A stretch of DNA of 64,000 nt from Urechis unicinctus. Lineage: Eukaryota > Annelida > Polychaeta > Xenopneusta > Urechidae. Below, piece after piece: positions 39,135-51,639 of this stretch; position 1 is the stretch's first letter, and the number at the start of each line of letters is the position of its first letter. Made by a program: the position numbers and the translations under genes. The notes under the pieces are model-generated. The model made no database searches, was not told the origin of the DNA, and saw only the letters and a program-made list of their open reading frames with translations. Location: the NCBI GenBank assembly GCA_034190875.2, contig CM067353.1:39788073-39852072 (forward strand), written 5' to 3'.

Positions 39135-40530
39135 CGGCATGGTTCAATGGTGGGTGGGGGGGGGGTGGGGTGGGGTGGAGGGTTGGGGAGATGGGGGGGC
39201 CTGGTTCAGATGGGGAGATAGCGGGGCCTGGTTTAGTTGGGGAGATAGCGGGGCCTGGTTCAGATGGGAGATAGCGGGGCCTGGTTTGGTGGGGGAGATA
39301 GCGTGGCCTGGTTCAGTGGGGGAGATAGTGGGGCTATGGTTCAGTGGGGGAGATAGCGGGGCCTGGTTCAGTTGGGGAGATAGTGGGGCCTGGTTTAGTT
39401 GGGGAGATAGCGGGCTATGGTTTAGTTGGGGAGATAGCAGGGCCTGGTTTAGCTGGAGGGATAGTGTGAATATGGCTTGGTATTATTCAGTGGGGGGGCG
39501 TTCTTCGGTGGGGGAGATGGCGGGGCGGGGCGTTGTTCAGTGGGGGAGAGGGTGTAGGCGTTGTTCAGTGGGGAAGATGGCGGGGCGTTCTTCAGTGGGG
39601 GAGATGGTGTAGGCGTTGTTCAGTGGGGAAGATGGCGGGGCGTTCTTCAGTGGGGGAGATGGTGTATGGTTCTTTCAGTGGGGAAGATGGCGGGCGTTCT
39701 TCAGTGGGGGAGATGGCGGGGCGTTCTTCAGTGGGGGAGATGGCTGGGTATTGTTCAGTGGGGAAGATGGCGGGGCGTTCTTCGGTGGGGGGGATGGCGG
39801 GGCGTTGTTCAGTGGGGGAGATGGCGGGGCCTTCTTCAATGGGGGAGATGGCAGGGCGTTCTTCAGTGGGGGAGATGACGTGGGCGGTGTTCAGTGGGGG
39901 AGATGGCTGGGTATTGTTCAGTGGGGGAGATGGTGCAGGCGTTGTTCAGAGGGAAGATGGCGGGGCGTTGTTCAGTGGGGGAGATGACGTGGGCGGTGTT
40001 TCATGGCTGGTTATTGTTTAGTGGGGGAGATGGTGTGGGCGTTCTTTAGTGGTGGAGATGGCGTGGGCGTTGTTCAGTGGGGGAGATGGCGTGGGCGGTG
40101 TTCAGTTGGGGAGATGGCGTGGGCGGTGTTCAGTGGGGGAGATGGCGGGGCGTTGTTCAGTGGGGGAGATGGCGTGGGCGTTGTTCAGTGGGGGAGGGAG
40201 CAGTGGCGGGGCCGTTTCTTTAGTGGAGGAGATGCATTGCGTGGGCGGTGTTCAGTGGGGGAGATGGTGGGGGTGTTCAGGTGGGGGTCAGTGGGGGAGA
40301 TGGCGTGGGCGGTGTTCAGTGGGGGAGATGACGTGGGCGGGGTTCAGTGGGGGAGATGGCGGGGCGTTGTTCAGTGGGGGAGATGGCGTGGGCGGTGTTC
40401 AGTGGGGGTGATGGCGGAGCATAGTTCTGTGGGGAAGATGGCGGGCCGTTCTTTAGTCGGGGAGATGGCGTGGACGATATCCAGCGGGGGAGATGACGTG
40501 GGCGTTGTTCAGTGGGGGAGATGGCGTGGG
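39135..40530. repeat. 27-bp G-rich minisatellite, ~50 units, two subfamilies
   Basis: Units at about 39180-39470 are GGGGCCTGGTTCAG plus TGGGGAGATAGC. From about 39480 they are GGGGCGTTCTTCAG plus TGGGGGAGATGGC, and later GTGGGCGGTGTTCAG variants. Because 27 is divisible by three, all frames stay open for long stretches, but indels shift frame repeatedly. I read it as noncoding. The plus strand carries many GGGG(G) runs. Confidence 0.95.
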
Positions 40531-42150
40531 AGATGGCATATTACCTTCGACATGACATTACACCAGTCAGCCTATAGCGACATATGAAATCCAATACTAT
40601 CGGAAATAGTATTAAGTGAACCCTGATCCTGTGGCTTTTTTGTGTATACTCTGATCCGAACATTTGTTCTTGTGTTGTGCATTTGTGCCGAAGATCTGCC
40701 TCAGTTAGTCACTGTTCATATACATTTACAGGCATGAAGAAAACCCCAGTACTTGATGCCCCTAAACGCGTAGCGCGTCATCAACATTTATGACTTAACT
40801 CGAATGAGTTCACGGTATAGGTATGCCGCCCTCGTCACCTTGTCTCTATCGTGTAGATTAATTCACCCTCCAGGGATATTTTCATGACAATTTCTTAACT
40901 TACCCATTGTCCTATCATCTGTGTACAATAGTTCTCTCTACACTTCGAGCAAGGTGAGCATTAAAAGTCGTTTTCCGATAAATATATATAAATATCCATC
41001 CAGAAACCATTAATTTACTAGAACGGCCCAAGGCTAAAAACGCACCTCGGAGGCCGGTGGACAGCTAATTAAAGCTCTCTCGCTTCTTTGGTTTTGCAAG
41101 CCCTCGGGCGAGTCGTTTTGTATGCGTCTCATGATGATTCGACGAACAGAGAGCCTTTACCTACTCCGAGGTAAACAATAGAACTGGTTGTTTCTTCATC
41201 TCCCGCGAGACGACGCGTCATTTTCCACGCCATGCGCTTTTGTAAAGGTGAGCTCAGGCGAAAAAAAGACAGAGATGGGTAATAATGAGTAATTAACCCG
41301 CTTTATTTTTGTAATCTGTAATTAAACAAGGACTGCTGAAGTTGCTTGCATTTCATTCAGAGAAAGATTTGAAAAAGTAATTAAGTCTGGATGTTTTAGC
41401 TCCGACTTCATTGGCAAGTTTGGCGCATGCGCGACTCATGACGGAAGAGGGCGATTTATTGAATGTTTCGATCTGCTTCCTTTTTTAATTAGTGGGAAAA
41501 TACGCGGGTTAAAATAGGTGAGGAACTTCAAATAATTGTTGTTTCTTATACAACGCCTTACGCGTTTAGAATTTCGACAGGGTTGTATGTGTTATAAATT
41601 GACCAGCCCTGCTTGCGGCTTTTTATCTTGAATCATGGCGACTGAGGTTGGCGAGAGCATCTTACACTAAGCCAAGCGACATACTGCAGGTTGAAGGATT
41701 TATCCGTAGACGCGAGTGTGAGTTAATATGATGGATAATACACATGTCAACTTCTGCTGACCTACGCCAGGCAGGGCGGTGTAAGAGGGTGGTGTGAGGG
41801 TGAGGTGGGGTGGGGGGGGGGAACACCTGTCTCTAAGACGCTCAGCAACAACAGGCGACAGATGACGGACTGGTCTGTCAACTAGCTGTCAAGAGGAACG
41901 GCTACATTGCTATGACGTAGCGTTATGCCAAGATTGTGACTCTGACGAAGAAACGACTGGTCACTCATTACAGGACATTATCAGGCAGGTTAAGATCGAC
42001 CCTTGTAGGGTAGCATATTGAAACCATCTGTATCGCATCGTCAACAGCCACCCACGTCATAACGTGAAGCCCAATGAAGGTTTTAAGAAGATTAGAAATG
42101 AAATGTACATTTCCCAGGACTACCTCACAATTCCCTGTATCACGTGATGA
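40531..42150. other. unassigned DNA downstream of gene B
   Basis: No gene is supported. One TCATAACG motif lies at 42057-42064, and a poly-G run lies near 41811. Confidence 0.4.
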
Positions 42151-42184
42151 AACAGACAGACATCATTTTGCAGTTGTTTTTATT
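42150..42184 (-). terminator. polyadenylation signal of gene B
   Basis: On the minus strand AATAAA lies at 42184-42179, followed about 20 nt later by the GU-rich ATGTCTGTCTGTTT. This is the first AATAAA or ATTAAA I find after the gene B stop codon and implies a 3' UTR of about 1.05 kb. Confidence 0.6.
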
Positions 42185-43231
42185 AAATAAGACAGACAAG
42201 ATACATACAAAAAACATGCATCTCTGTAGCAGCTCACAATCGATGCTACAAAAACCTGGCAAGTTAGTAGAAAATGTAAATACGTTCAAAAATATACTCC
42301 CAACATACGGTGTATTTCATACACCTTTATAAAACATTTCTATAGCATCCACTACTGCCAAAAACAAACATGTGATAAACACATCGTGTGTAAGTTCTTG
42401 CAAAACAAAACAAAAACTTGGGATCCTTAATACAACAGTGAAACGCGATGAAGCAGCCATTTCATTACGAAGAAGTTGACATGCGAGATTCATTGAGCAA
42501 CTCTGGAACAAGTTAACTAGTGGCTGAGGAATGAATGATAGTCCTCACACTTACTACAATCCTAGGTGGTCAGGGCACAATGACCGCCCGCTTCACTAGG
42601 CAACACAACCAATATAGTGTAGCCATTTTGTATGAAGTCGTATACAACAAGTGCATTCTCTTGGAGCTTAATAGAGAAGTAGATTGTAAGATTGAGCAAG
42701 CTACTGTATAACGCTACGCATTGAACGCTGTCGTCCTGTAGAGATCTATATAGCGCGTGACCCAAGCCGCCTTGAACACAATGGATATCCTGAGCTACAA
42801 ATAACTGTATGGCAGCGAGTGGAGCTTACGTGAGTGTGGTTCTAAAGTGGAGCCTGCAGTGTGGTTCTAAAGTGGAGCCTGCAGTGTGGTTCTAAAATGG
42901 AGTCTGCGTGAGTATGGATCTAAAGTGGAGCTTGCGTGAGTGTGGTTCTAAAGTGGGCCTGCGTGAGTGTGGTTCTATAGTGTAGCTTGCGTGAGTGTGG
43001 TTCTAGAGTGTAGCTTGCGTGAGTGTGGTTCTAGAATGGAGCCGAGTGAAGGTGCTTCCAGTGCGTAGTCATTAATATATATCATATTAAGTAACAGGTC
43101 ATGAACATACAGTACATTACATATATATATGTATATATATATAACAATAAAATCAACAGCTCATGATGACAATGATAGAATCTGCCAGGAAAGTGTCTAT
43201 AAGTACGTGACCGGAATTGAGGCCTCTGCAT
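42185..43231 (-). other. 3' UTR of gene B
   Basis: Inferred from the stop codon and poly(A) signal. It includes the 25-28-bp array at 42828-43050 and a short TATATATA run near 43122-43143. Confidence 0.5.
42828..43050. repeat. 25-28-bp tandem array, ~8 units, in the gene B 3' UTR
   Basis: GTGTGGTTCTAAAGTGGAGC recurs with spacers of CTGCA or TTGCGTGA, so unit length alternates between 25 and 28 bp. It lies between the stop codon and the predicted poly(A) site, so it should be transcribed in gene B mRNA. Confidence 0.88.
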
Positions 43232-45799
43232 TCAGAAATGACCCAGCGTTTCTATATGCAGGTTACCAGTGCTATTGACACGATAGAAGTTGTTATTGAA
43301 ACGTTTGAGTTTCTTGACGAGCGCCTTCTTTCGGTCGTGTTGTAAGTTTTTGGCCACCGCATTATGTTGGATCACTGTTCTTTTCATACCGGACGCGTCA
43401 ACGATGTCAATGTGCTTCTGCATCCGGTTCCGGTTACCATGGCCCCCGCGCCAACACGAACCCTGGGTCGAGAAGCCCGAGTCGAGTTCTGGGGTTCGAC
43501 CGCCCGATGACCGGCCGCGCCGCGAGGGACGAGCCACGCAGTGCAAGTCCAAACTACGGGCCCCGCGACTACGTCCTGAGCTGGGACTGGACGCTGTCAC
43601 TCGCGGCCGGCTAGAACTGCGGCTTCGGCGTGAGCTACGGCTGCGCACGTCATGGGGAGTCGGGATTTTACCGACAGTACAAGGCGGTCGGGAGGACGTC
43701 GGGACAGGCTGGGCGGGGGTCGGGTGCTGGCTGGCGGGTAGTGTCCAGGCGGTTGTACGGCCGGGCACGTCGACATAATCGTACGAGTCGGTGGTGGGTC
43801 GCGAAGAGCTGCCGCCAGAGTCCGTGATGTTAGGGGAGTTGACGGGTACGGAGAGACCGTTATTGCTCTCTGGACTCTCGTCTGTAGTGGCCGTGGAGAT
43901 AGACAGAGGTCGCTGATCGCCGCCGTCAGCGTTCACGTCGTTAGCTGGCACGGGGCAGTCGAGATCATCCAGTACTAGCGTACTGTTAGCGCTGTGAAGA
44001 CCCTCAGAGCTCCGGTAATGGCCACTGACACGTGCGTCAGGGCAAGCGGAAGTGTATGAGCGCATGGTGACGTCACAAGGGGGCGTGGCCATTAGTGTGG
44101 ATTCGGAGAAGTCCTCGTCCATTTCTGACGTGGGTACGGTGGAGAGTCCGCTAAGATCGGGAAGCGACGCTCTCGTGGCCTGAAGCGACAGGTGTTTGTG
44201 AGTGACGTCATGAAATATATCAGATTCCGACAGTCCTATCGGGTATCTGGGGCCGCTGGTCAGCTCCGAGTGCCCCGTCTGCCGTCGCAGTATGCGCATG
44301 CGTGCGTTTCGCTGGTCATACATAGCCGTATACTCCTCCGACTCGCTGTAACCCTGACTCGTGTGGCTGTCATCCACGCACTCGGACAGATACGAGCTGT
44401 CACAGTCCGTATCACGACTCGAGTTCCTCCTGGTCACCCGCTCCCCAGTTCCATTGTCCACCTCAGCGTCGCTGAAATCAGACGACGAACTCGACAGCAT
44501 TGTCATCGAGTCGTCGGTCTGGAATATACACGGTCCCCCGAACGTGGGATGGAGGCCGTGTTCTTTGCATAACGTCGCCTGAGGTTTTCGTGTCGGCGTC
44601 TTGAAATCACTCTCGTTATAATTGTCGTTTTCGTTGCAAGTCGGTTGAACTTGTTTCGATTCGTTGTGGTTTTTATCCAGCATGACTTGTCTGGCTCGCG
44701 AAGCGTTCACGTAATCATCCACAGAGTGCGTACTAGAGAAAGGTCGGGAATCAGCAATAGATGATATTCCTATCTTTTTATAGGAGATAGGTTCCGACAT
44801 AACAGTTCGAGTATCCAATGACCTTAACTCAAGGTCATCGCTATTGAGAGCCTCGTCATCTGACCTGTGACCCGGAGACACATTACTGACGGTGCCCTGT
44901 AACGGACCTAGAGTACTGTGGAGGGGGTAATTCATGGTACTATGAAGGGGGTACTGAAATGTACTATGGAAGTGCTCCGACATACTGGAGCTAGATGGCT
45001 GCTCACGGAGACTACAGCGCGACTCCTGGCTGATGATACTCAAGTCTTTAGTAGAGCTGGCCGTATAGAGCTCACTGATAGCGGAACAGGAAGCAAACTG
45101 CGCAGGGCTGCTGCGCAGACTCCTACTGGGACTTGTTGCCGAGTCTAACCGAGGGGAGCTGCTCAGTCGGTTGGTATGGTTACTGGTGATGCGATTCGAA
45201 AACAAAGATGCGTTAGCCCAGTGTGAAGCGTCGTTGTGGTTTCCTATTGACGTTCCCACACATCCCGAGAATGCATTGGGGCTTAGGCAGTCGTCTTTGA
45301 GAGTCACATATTCGCCTTCAATATCGCTCACTTGAATGTCATCATCGTCGTCGTCGTCATCAACGAGTTTTACCACACCCAGTCGCGTACTTTTCTCGCC
45401 ATCTTCCTCACATATTGGGGTGAGAGGCAGTTTACTTGCGTTCATATTGACACTGGTCCGTCGGTTGCGCTGGGGCACTACGGGCGTGGACGTATTCACG
45501 TCCGATGCCTCTGGGCGAACCAGACGAGATTTGACTTCCGGTGGCGCGCGATTCTCCTTCAGATCCGCGTGGCCATGTCGGGCGAGGATTCTTGATCTGC
45601 GCGCTTCGTACAGTGCCCGTACGCGCATGCGCGCTGATGACGATCGTTGCAAAGGTTTTTCGACCGCCACTGGTTGTGTTAGCGACGGCGGAGGGGCGAG
45701 ATTCTCGTAGCGTTTAAAGTTGTGAAGAAGGTCGTAAAAGCTTCCTTGTAAAGATTGTAGTTCTAACCGCAATTGCAGGCTCTGTTCCACCATCCTCAA
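43232..45799 (-). CDS. gene B, main (last) coding exon: paralogue of gene A
   Basis: The exon starts after the acceptor TGTTTTTGTGTACCAG. 855 codons follow in phase 0 and end in a stop; the open frame reaches a chance ATG 25 codons further upstream. The exon start aligns with that of gene A. From the exon start: LRMVEQSLQLRLELQSLQGSF coiled coil; KENRAP (45559-45542); an eight-Asp run; SLREQPS and four octapeptide units HFHSTFQ, YPLHSTMN, YPLHSTLG, PLQGTVSN (44974-44879); DTDCDSSYLSE; RRQTG...GLSESD..HDV...ATRASLPDLS; an Arg/Ser-rich stretch (RSRSSRRSRSSSRPR); and the basic end KKALVKKLKRF...TLGHF. It is nearly twice the size of A, with extra disordered sequence between modules. Family unknown to me; nuclear or cell-cycle function is inference. 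Confidence 0.88.
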   Translation of the reverse strand: MRMVEQSLQLRLELQSLQGSFYDLLHNFKRYENLAPPPSLTQPVAVEKPLQRSSSARMRVRALYEARRSRILARHGHADLKENRAPPEVKSRLVRPEASDVNTSTPVVPQRNRRTSVNMNASKLPLTPICEEDGEKSTRLGVVKLVDDDDDDDDIQVSDIEGEYVTLKDDCLSPNAFSGCVGTSIGNHNDASHWANASLFSNRITSNHTNRLSSSPRLDSATSPSRSLRSSPAQFASCSAISELYTASSTKDLSIISQESRCSLREQPSSSSMSEHFHSTFQYPLHSTMNYPLHSTLGPLQGTVSNVSPGHRSDDEALNSDDLELRSLDTRTVMSEPISYKKIGISSIADSRPFSSTHSVDDYVNASRARQVMLDKNHNESKQVQPTCNENDNYNESDFKTPTRKPQATLCKEHGLHPTFGGPCIFQTDDSMTMLSSSSSDFSDAEVDNGTGERVTRRNSSRDTDCDSSYLSECVDDSHTSQGYSESEEYTAMYDQRNARMRILRRQTGHSELTSGPRYPIGLSESDIFHDVTHKHLSLQATRASLPDLSGLSTVPTSEMDEDFSESTLMATPPCDVTMRSYTSACPDARVSGHYRSSEGLHSANSTLVLDDLDCPVPANDVNADGGDQRPLSISTATTDESPESNNGLSVPVNSPNITDSGGSSSRPTTDSYDYVDVPGRTTAWTLPASQHPTPAQPVPTSSRPPCTVGKIPTPHDVRSRSSRRSRSSSRPRVTASSPSSGRSRGARSLDLHCVARPSRRGRSSGGRTPELDSGFSTQGSCWRGGHGNRNRMQKHIDIVDASGMKRTVIQHNAVAKNLQHDRKKALVKKLKRFNNNFYRVNSTGNLHIETLGHF

Positions 45800-47164
45800 C
45801 TGGTACACAAAAACATACAATTCAGCGTATTTGAAGCAAAACGTTTCGTATGATTCGTCACGCACAGTATACATGCGTGCTTGAATACACTATAACCGAA
45901 AGAAATTGTGCAAACAATATGACATGCATTCTCGTCTACACAACCCGAAGATAACCACGCTTTTGACACATCTAAAATCCACTGAAAGACAGTTAATCCT
46001 GGATGATGGAAATGACCATTGATTTATTAAAAATACAGTATTATTTTTATTACTAACTCATCACAAACATGGACAAGCATCCTATCGATGGCTCGTAGGG
46101 ACATGAAGGTTAAAGGTCAATGGCTGGTAGCATTAGGACCGGAAAGCAGCCACCACAATCGCGCTTTCTAACCTTCGAATGCGTTCACAGCTGGAAATCT
46201 CTCATTCACTCGCGCAAGCGTAAGTATTTAATACTAAACTGGCAGACAAGAGAAACAGCATGTTTACGTTGTAGTCAGGGAGCCCGCGGCATCAGCTATC
46301 TCATAACACCCGGGGTCACTTGAACACATCTGTCATGACCTATTCTATTATGAACAACTCTGTGTTGCATCACTGACAATGTTTAAAAGACCAAAATACA
46401 AATAAAAACATGGACTTAAATCCACATGCTGGAAACAATTTATCTTTCCACCACCGATCATTGGCGATCGAACGCGAGCAACTATTGGTGTAGTAGCTTA
46501 CACCCCCCTTTTGCAGGCCAATAGCTGAGAAAGTAGTGCGCTTTCAAAAGCGGAGATGATGGCGATAATTAGTGAGCTGAAGGCAAAGTAAAACATGCGT
46601 ACGCTGGGGTATTTGTCTTTGTAAAGCAATGATATTGTTGTCGGTTGATAGAACAGCAGGACAAAAGGGTGATAATTGAGATACATTAACACTAGTCAAT
46701 TGAATGAATTTGGAAACCTCCATTACACATGTCAGATGCACTCAAACGTAAACAAAACATCAAGCTTTTCACTTTTCGCAACAATCAATACTTATCCTTC
46801 ATATACAACGGACATCGTCTGCTGTCAGCGGAGCCCGCCAAACCGGAGACGCCGTATAAAAACTAAACCGCTCAGTAACTAAGAAAGTACATTGAGTTTT
46901 CGTCTCCTCCTAACCATTATTTACCCGCTACCATACGTGTATTTCCACCAAAATCAGTTCCAAATCAGGTACTCCAGATAAGTGCTTCTATCAGGTGTGG
47001 GGTTCCCATATGCAGTTACGAGCAAATATTGTTTATGAATTGGCTGCTTGCCAAAATACGAGAGGCATGGGCCCTAGACACATCCTCGTCACTTCACCCT
47101 GGATTACCGCCACCTACCAACCGCCACGCGCCCATTTCATTGCAACATCGAAAGCCACACACTC

Positions 47165-47180
47165 TGTCTGTCTGTCTGTC

Positions 47181-47231
<51 letters not shown>
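47165..47231. repeat. (CTGT)n-(GT)n microsatellite
   Basis: About five CTGT units are followed by about 45 bp of GT. Confidence 0.97.
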
Positions 47232-50200
47232 CAAATGGACACCGCGCGAGAAGCTTTAATAAACACAAGTTAGCTGTTGTGATCCGCGTCCTGATATCTG
47301 TGCGGTTTGAAGACAGATTTATGCTGATGACCAACTCATCCATCTCGAGTGCCAACTCCATACTGGCGAGGCCAAGTCCATTATTTTGACAAGCATTGAT
47401 TTCCGGCAACACTTGACGAGTCCTACACAGTAGCTCAGTGATCTCTTCATATCCAGGCACCGGGTGACTTTTTTTCACTCCTAACCGACACGACCACTTG
47501 TTGCTTGGAGCGCCACGCGGGTTAGCTGACGGGCGTTGCTTTTTTCCTGGGGGGAGCGCCAGTCAGGCTTATTAAAATTCATGGATAAAACTCCTTAAGA
47601 TTAATGGGCGGTGATTATGGCCGCAAGTTACAATGTCACACTCATCATTTCTCATGGAAAGTTTCATTGGGTAATGATTTTTTTTTCTGCCCACCTGTAG
47701 GCCTGGCATTTTCTGGATCAGTCCACAGCACTTAATCGAATACACGCTCGAATGGCGTGAGTGTACTAAAGTGGCAATAGCCGATGACCTCTTGAAGACA
47801 TTAAAGTCGAGGTCAAAGAATCCCAACCAAAAGCACAGGCATCTGCCTCCCATTAAGTTCGCTCCTCAATCCAATAAATCTTAAAGAACACAGAAAGATC
47901 GGTATTTGGTCTTAAAACTAATTTACAGCACGTGCCGAAGTGCGTACGCAGCTCAAATCACCCCACACCCATACCGGCCAACAAACCACCCCCTGCACTC
48001 AAACCTCGGCCAAATACTCAAGGCATAAGGACTGAATTAAATGTTTTATCGGCTGCTTAAGCTGTAAACAAATCAAGCGCGAGTGTTTAATTGTACTGTG
48101 ATTTCAATCGAGCTCTTTAAAGCCTCCATCCGTTCAACAACACTCCTGTTTGAAATAAAGAACCATCGCTGCGCACGCGCACTAATGTAAACGATACGGC
48201 GCTTGTCTGTTTGTATTTCTACAAGCTGATGGTCGACGACAATGTAACGTTGAGTCACAAGTCGGTTTCCAAACAGGGTCAAGTACATCCATGGTGTAGC
48301 GCGGCGCGTGCGGGGCGCGGACCCACACTACTGCGGCTGATTTAAACTTAGTGGAAGCGTTGTAATTCAAACAAAACCCCATTTTGCTGGGCGCCATATA
48401 AAATCAGGTCCCGACCGACTTCTGGCATCCTCTTCTGATGCTTATACGTGGGGAGCTAGGGTCCGGGAAATCTTGGTGAACATAATCACCACCCTTCGAC
48501 GAGGAATACCAGTTGAAGTTTCCCTGGATAGACGTAGGGTCAACTGTTAGCTGACAATGAGGTCCTAAAATAGCCACCTTAAAATCGCTATGAGTTCATC
48601 AAGTTAACGCGCCGCAAAACAACAACACGATGATAAAAAAACTCGACCCTCCACGCGGGAAGGTCACGTGACGGGAAGAAAACAAATCACTAACTTTGGC
48701 CTTCAACCAAATGATGGACCCGTGGAACTTGCCTCCCACCCCTTTCCGGGCGCACTCGACAACGTATCGTGCCAGTAACAACACTCTCAAGGCCAATCAC
48801 ATCACATCACAACGACCGTGTTGACCTTCGCATGAAATAAGACCATAGTAAATGCAAGGTCATTTAATGTCAAATTCATCGAGGTCAATTAGCGAGCACG
48901 AGTTATTAAGAGTTGACAGGGCCCAGCACGAAAACCCACTCCATTCTTATCTCTCGGGTATTACAGAACCCCAAAACAGATGTCACATCGAAGTTCTAAC
49001 CAGTTCATGAACGAAGTCACGCCCCAATACATTAAAATCGAGCCAGCTTTGCAGCTGCTGTTTCGATTCAAGTGTGGTTTTGATTTCATTTATTATACGT
49101 CCCGCGTCACTGGATTTAGATCACTTCATTCACCTTATTGTCCAAACTCCCATGGCAATAACCTGTTGATCGAGATCGTCATGGAAGTGAACTATCACCT
49201 CCTCCTCACCTCGCCTTACCCTCAGTCGGCGTGACTACCACAGCCAAGCGCGCCATGAATATATAAGGTCTCACCTGGACGCCTCCACGTCACGCCACAA
49301 AGCTTCTCTCATTGTTTGCCATCACCTCGGGTGGGGATATTTCTTCAGAACCCTAATGACATCTACACCTTCTTTAACTTTACTCACGTTTCTTCTTAAT
49401 CCAATCACAAACCATCTCAAGAGCGCATGCGTAATATCTTCCTCGTGTGCGATTGTTTTTTTTTTTCCAAAACCTTCACTATTTTCTTCCGCATCAATAA
49501 ACAATTATGAAAGGAACGAGACTTGGTTTCTAGGCACGCTTATTCCGGACCCGGTTTCACCCGACACGAACCAATGACCTCCCCGAAGGATCTACCAGCT
49601 GCTTCTCTGGCATAAAAAATAATCAAGTTTATGAAAGACATTATATGATTCAAACCTCCGTTTTACGACGGCGCGTTCCATGAGCAGCTGGCTCTCTGTA
49701 TCGCAATGCGTGCGCATCACATCGCCTGGCGTGGAACACCACGAATGGAGTGAAAATTAGGTGAACTTGGATTTGATGAGATAATGCCATCTTCCCGTGA
49801 GTAAAGACATCTCATCACCACACCAATCAGGTTACAACGAGATAGATACCGCGATGTAGTGTGGTTCTCGTGAGAGGAGGTGACATATTCAACTGCAAGT
49901 TCACCTTATGTGGCATCTTGACAGTATATTCCGACGCAGCTACCTACAAGTTAGCACTACATGACAGGTCAATCTCATCTCACACCACTCATACATTACG
50001 ACGGACGGGATCTACTAGACCACGTCACTTCACTTCCGGTGACGTAGCTATAAACACGATCCAGGCACGACTTGCGTCTGTACCACGAGAGAAGTGTGAA
50101 ACAATTAACTCACGAGACAGGCAGCTTTAATAACCCTCCACATGGCATCTCAATACTGGACTAATGATATTATCATTGATAATCAGGTATAATGAAGCCA

Positions 50201-50412
50201 ATCACTGACCGCTAATTGATCCGCCACCTAGCGAAGATTAATCAGCATACGACTCATAATGTGTGGCATGGAATGCGTGTGTCGCAAATTTTGCGGTTTA
50301 TAAGGGAAATTTTCAGTTCTGTGACAATATTTCATCGAAGTGACGGGCGACGAAACAAATCTGACACCATGAGACTTGCTGATGACGGGTTTTGCGATTT
50401 ACTTACTTGACC

Positions 50413-50680
50413 AGGTCATGACGGGCCATGATATGTACACTATCAGGTCATGACGGACCATGATATTTACACCACCAGGTCATGACGGGCCATGATATTT
50501 ACACTACCAGGTCATGACGGACCATGATATTTAAACTACTAAGGTCATGACGGACCATGATATTTACACTACCAGGTCATGACGGACCATGATATTTACA
50601 CTACTAGGTCATGACGGACCATGATATTTACACTACTAGGTCATGACGGACCATGATATTTACACTACCAGGTCACGATT
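50413..50680. repeat. 32-bp tandem array, ~8 units, rich in AGGTCA
   Basis: Each unit starts AGGTCATGACGGACCATGAT and continues ATTTACACTACC. Every unit contains AGGTCATGAC, a nuclear-receptor half-site next to a partial inverted half-site. The edges decay into unique sequence. Confidence 0.93.
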
Positions 50681-51639
50681 CGCGTCAGAATTCGATATCA
50701 TCTCTGGTGTCGCGGAATGGGGTAGGGTCATTATGGGAGGAGACTCTCAGCAGTGGCCTGTCCCCATTAGAGTGGCACATCGATCGGACCTCATTAGCTG
50801 TCGGCGTATTTAGAAACACCGCCACTTCTCGACATTCATAGCTAGAGCATTTCTACGACATCGCGTGATGCTAAATGGGGTTAAAATATCCTCTTCAGTC
50901 ATGACGAGCCCATCGATATCGCATCGTGCCATGATCAGAAGGAGGAAGGAAAGTTAACGATATCCTCAACGAGGTGTCAGCTAAAGAGGCTGTCACCATC
51001 TGGAACACGACTAACGGTATAAGGAGGGTCGTGTAACATGAGGAGGGCCCGCTCGGTAGGGTCCCTCCCTTACCTTGACGACACTAACATCGTCACTTAC
51101 TCCGTCACATTCCCGTCGTCATCGTCACAAATGACCAGCTGGTCCGACACACGCAGCCCGGGATGCGACGCGTCACAGACGTTAATGAGAGTCCGGTGTG
51201 ACAGCGCACGCCTATTTGAACAGACTTCGGTCACAACACACGAGATTAACGCTGATTGATTCGGAATGAGCCCACATCAGAAAGGGTTTGTGTTTCTGTG
51301 CTGTCATTACGGCTGTCCCTGTATTTCATTGAATGACAGCGAGGCGTCGAACAAAGGGTGATATTCGTCATAACTACTGGGATGTCGTGCCCCTGCGTAT
51401 AAGGCTGACGACGCGCGGCCGCAGGGGGGCGGAGAACAACGCGCAATGACCAGCCACCTACAGGAATTGTGGTTGACCTTTCTTGAAAGAACAAACGATT
51501 GTAATGGGGCAGTTGAGTAAATAAGACATCCCTCCGGCCACCCATTCCACGAGGCGTCATCGCATTGAGATGCATGCGTCCGGAAAACATTATAAATGCA
51601 TGCTATGGCATAGAGTCCCGGTAGAGGGAAGCATTAGCC

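Noticed and set aside
39139..40587. Long Gly/Trp/Phe-rich frames of 120-194 codons as a repeat protein gene
   Set aside because: They arise because the 27-bp unit is divisible by three and lacks stops. Three frames are open at once, indels switch frame, and no start or splice signals support them.
45800..45874. ATG at 45874 as the start of gene B
   Set aside because: The acceptor at 45801-45800 aligns with the gene A exon boundary and phase. The 25 upstream codons have no counterpart in gene A and read as intron.
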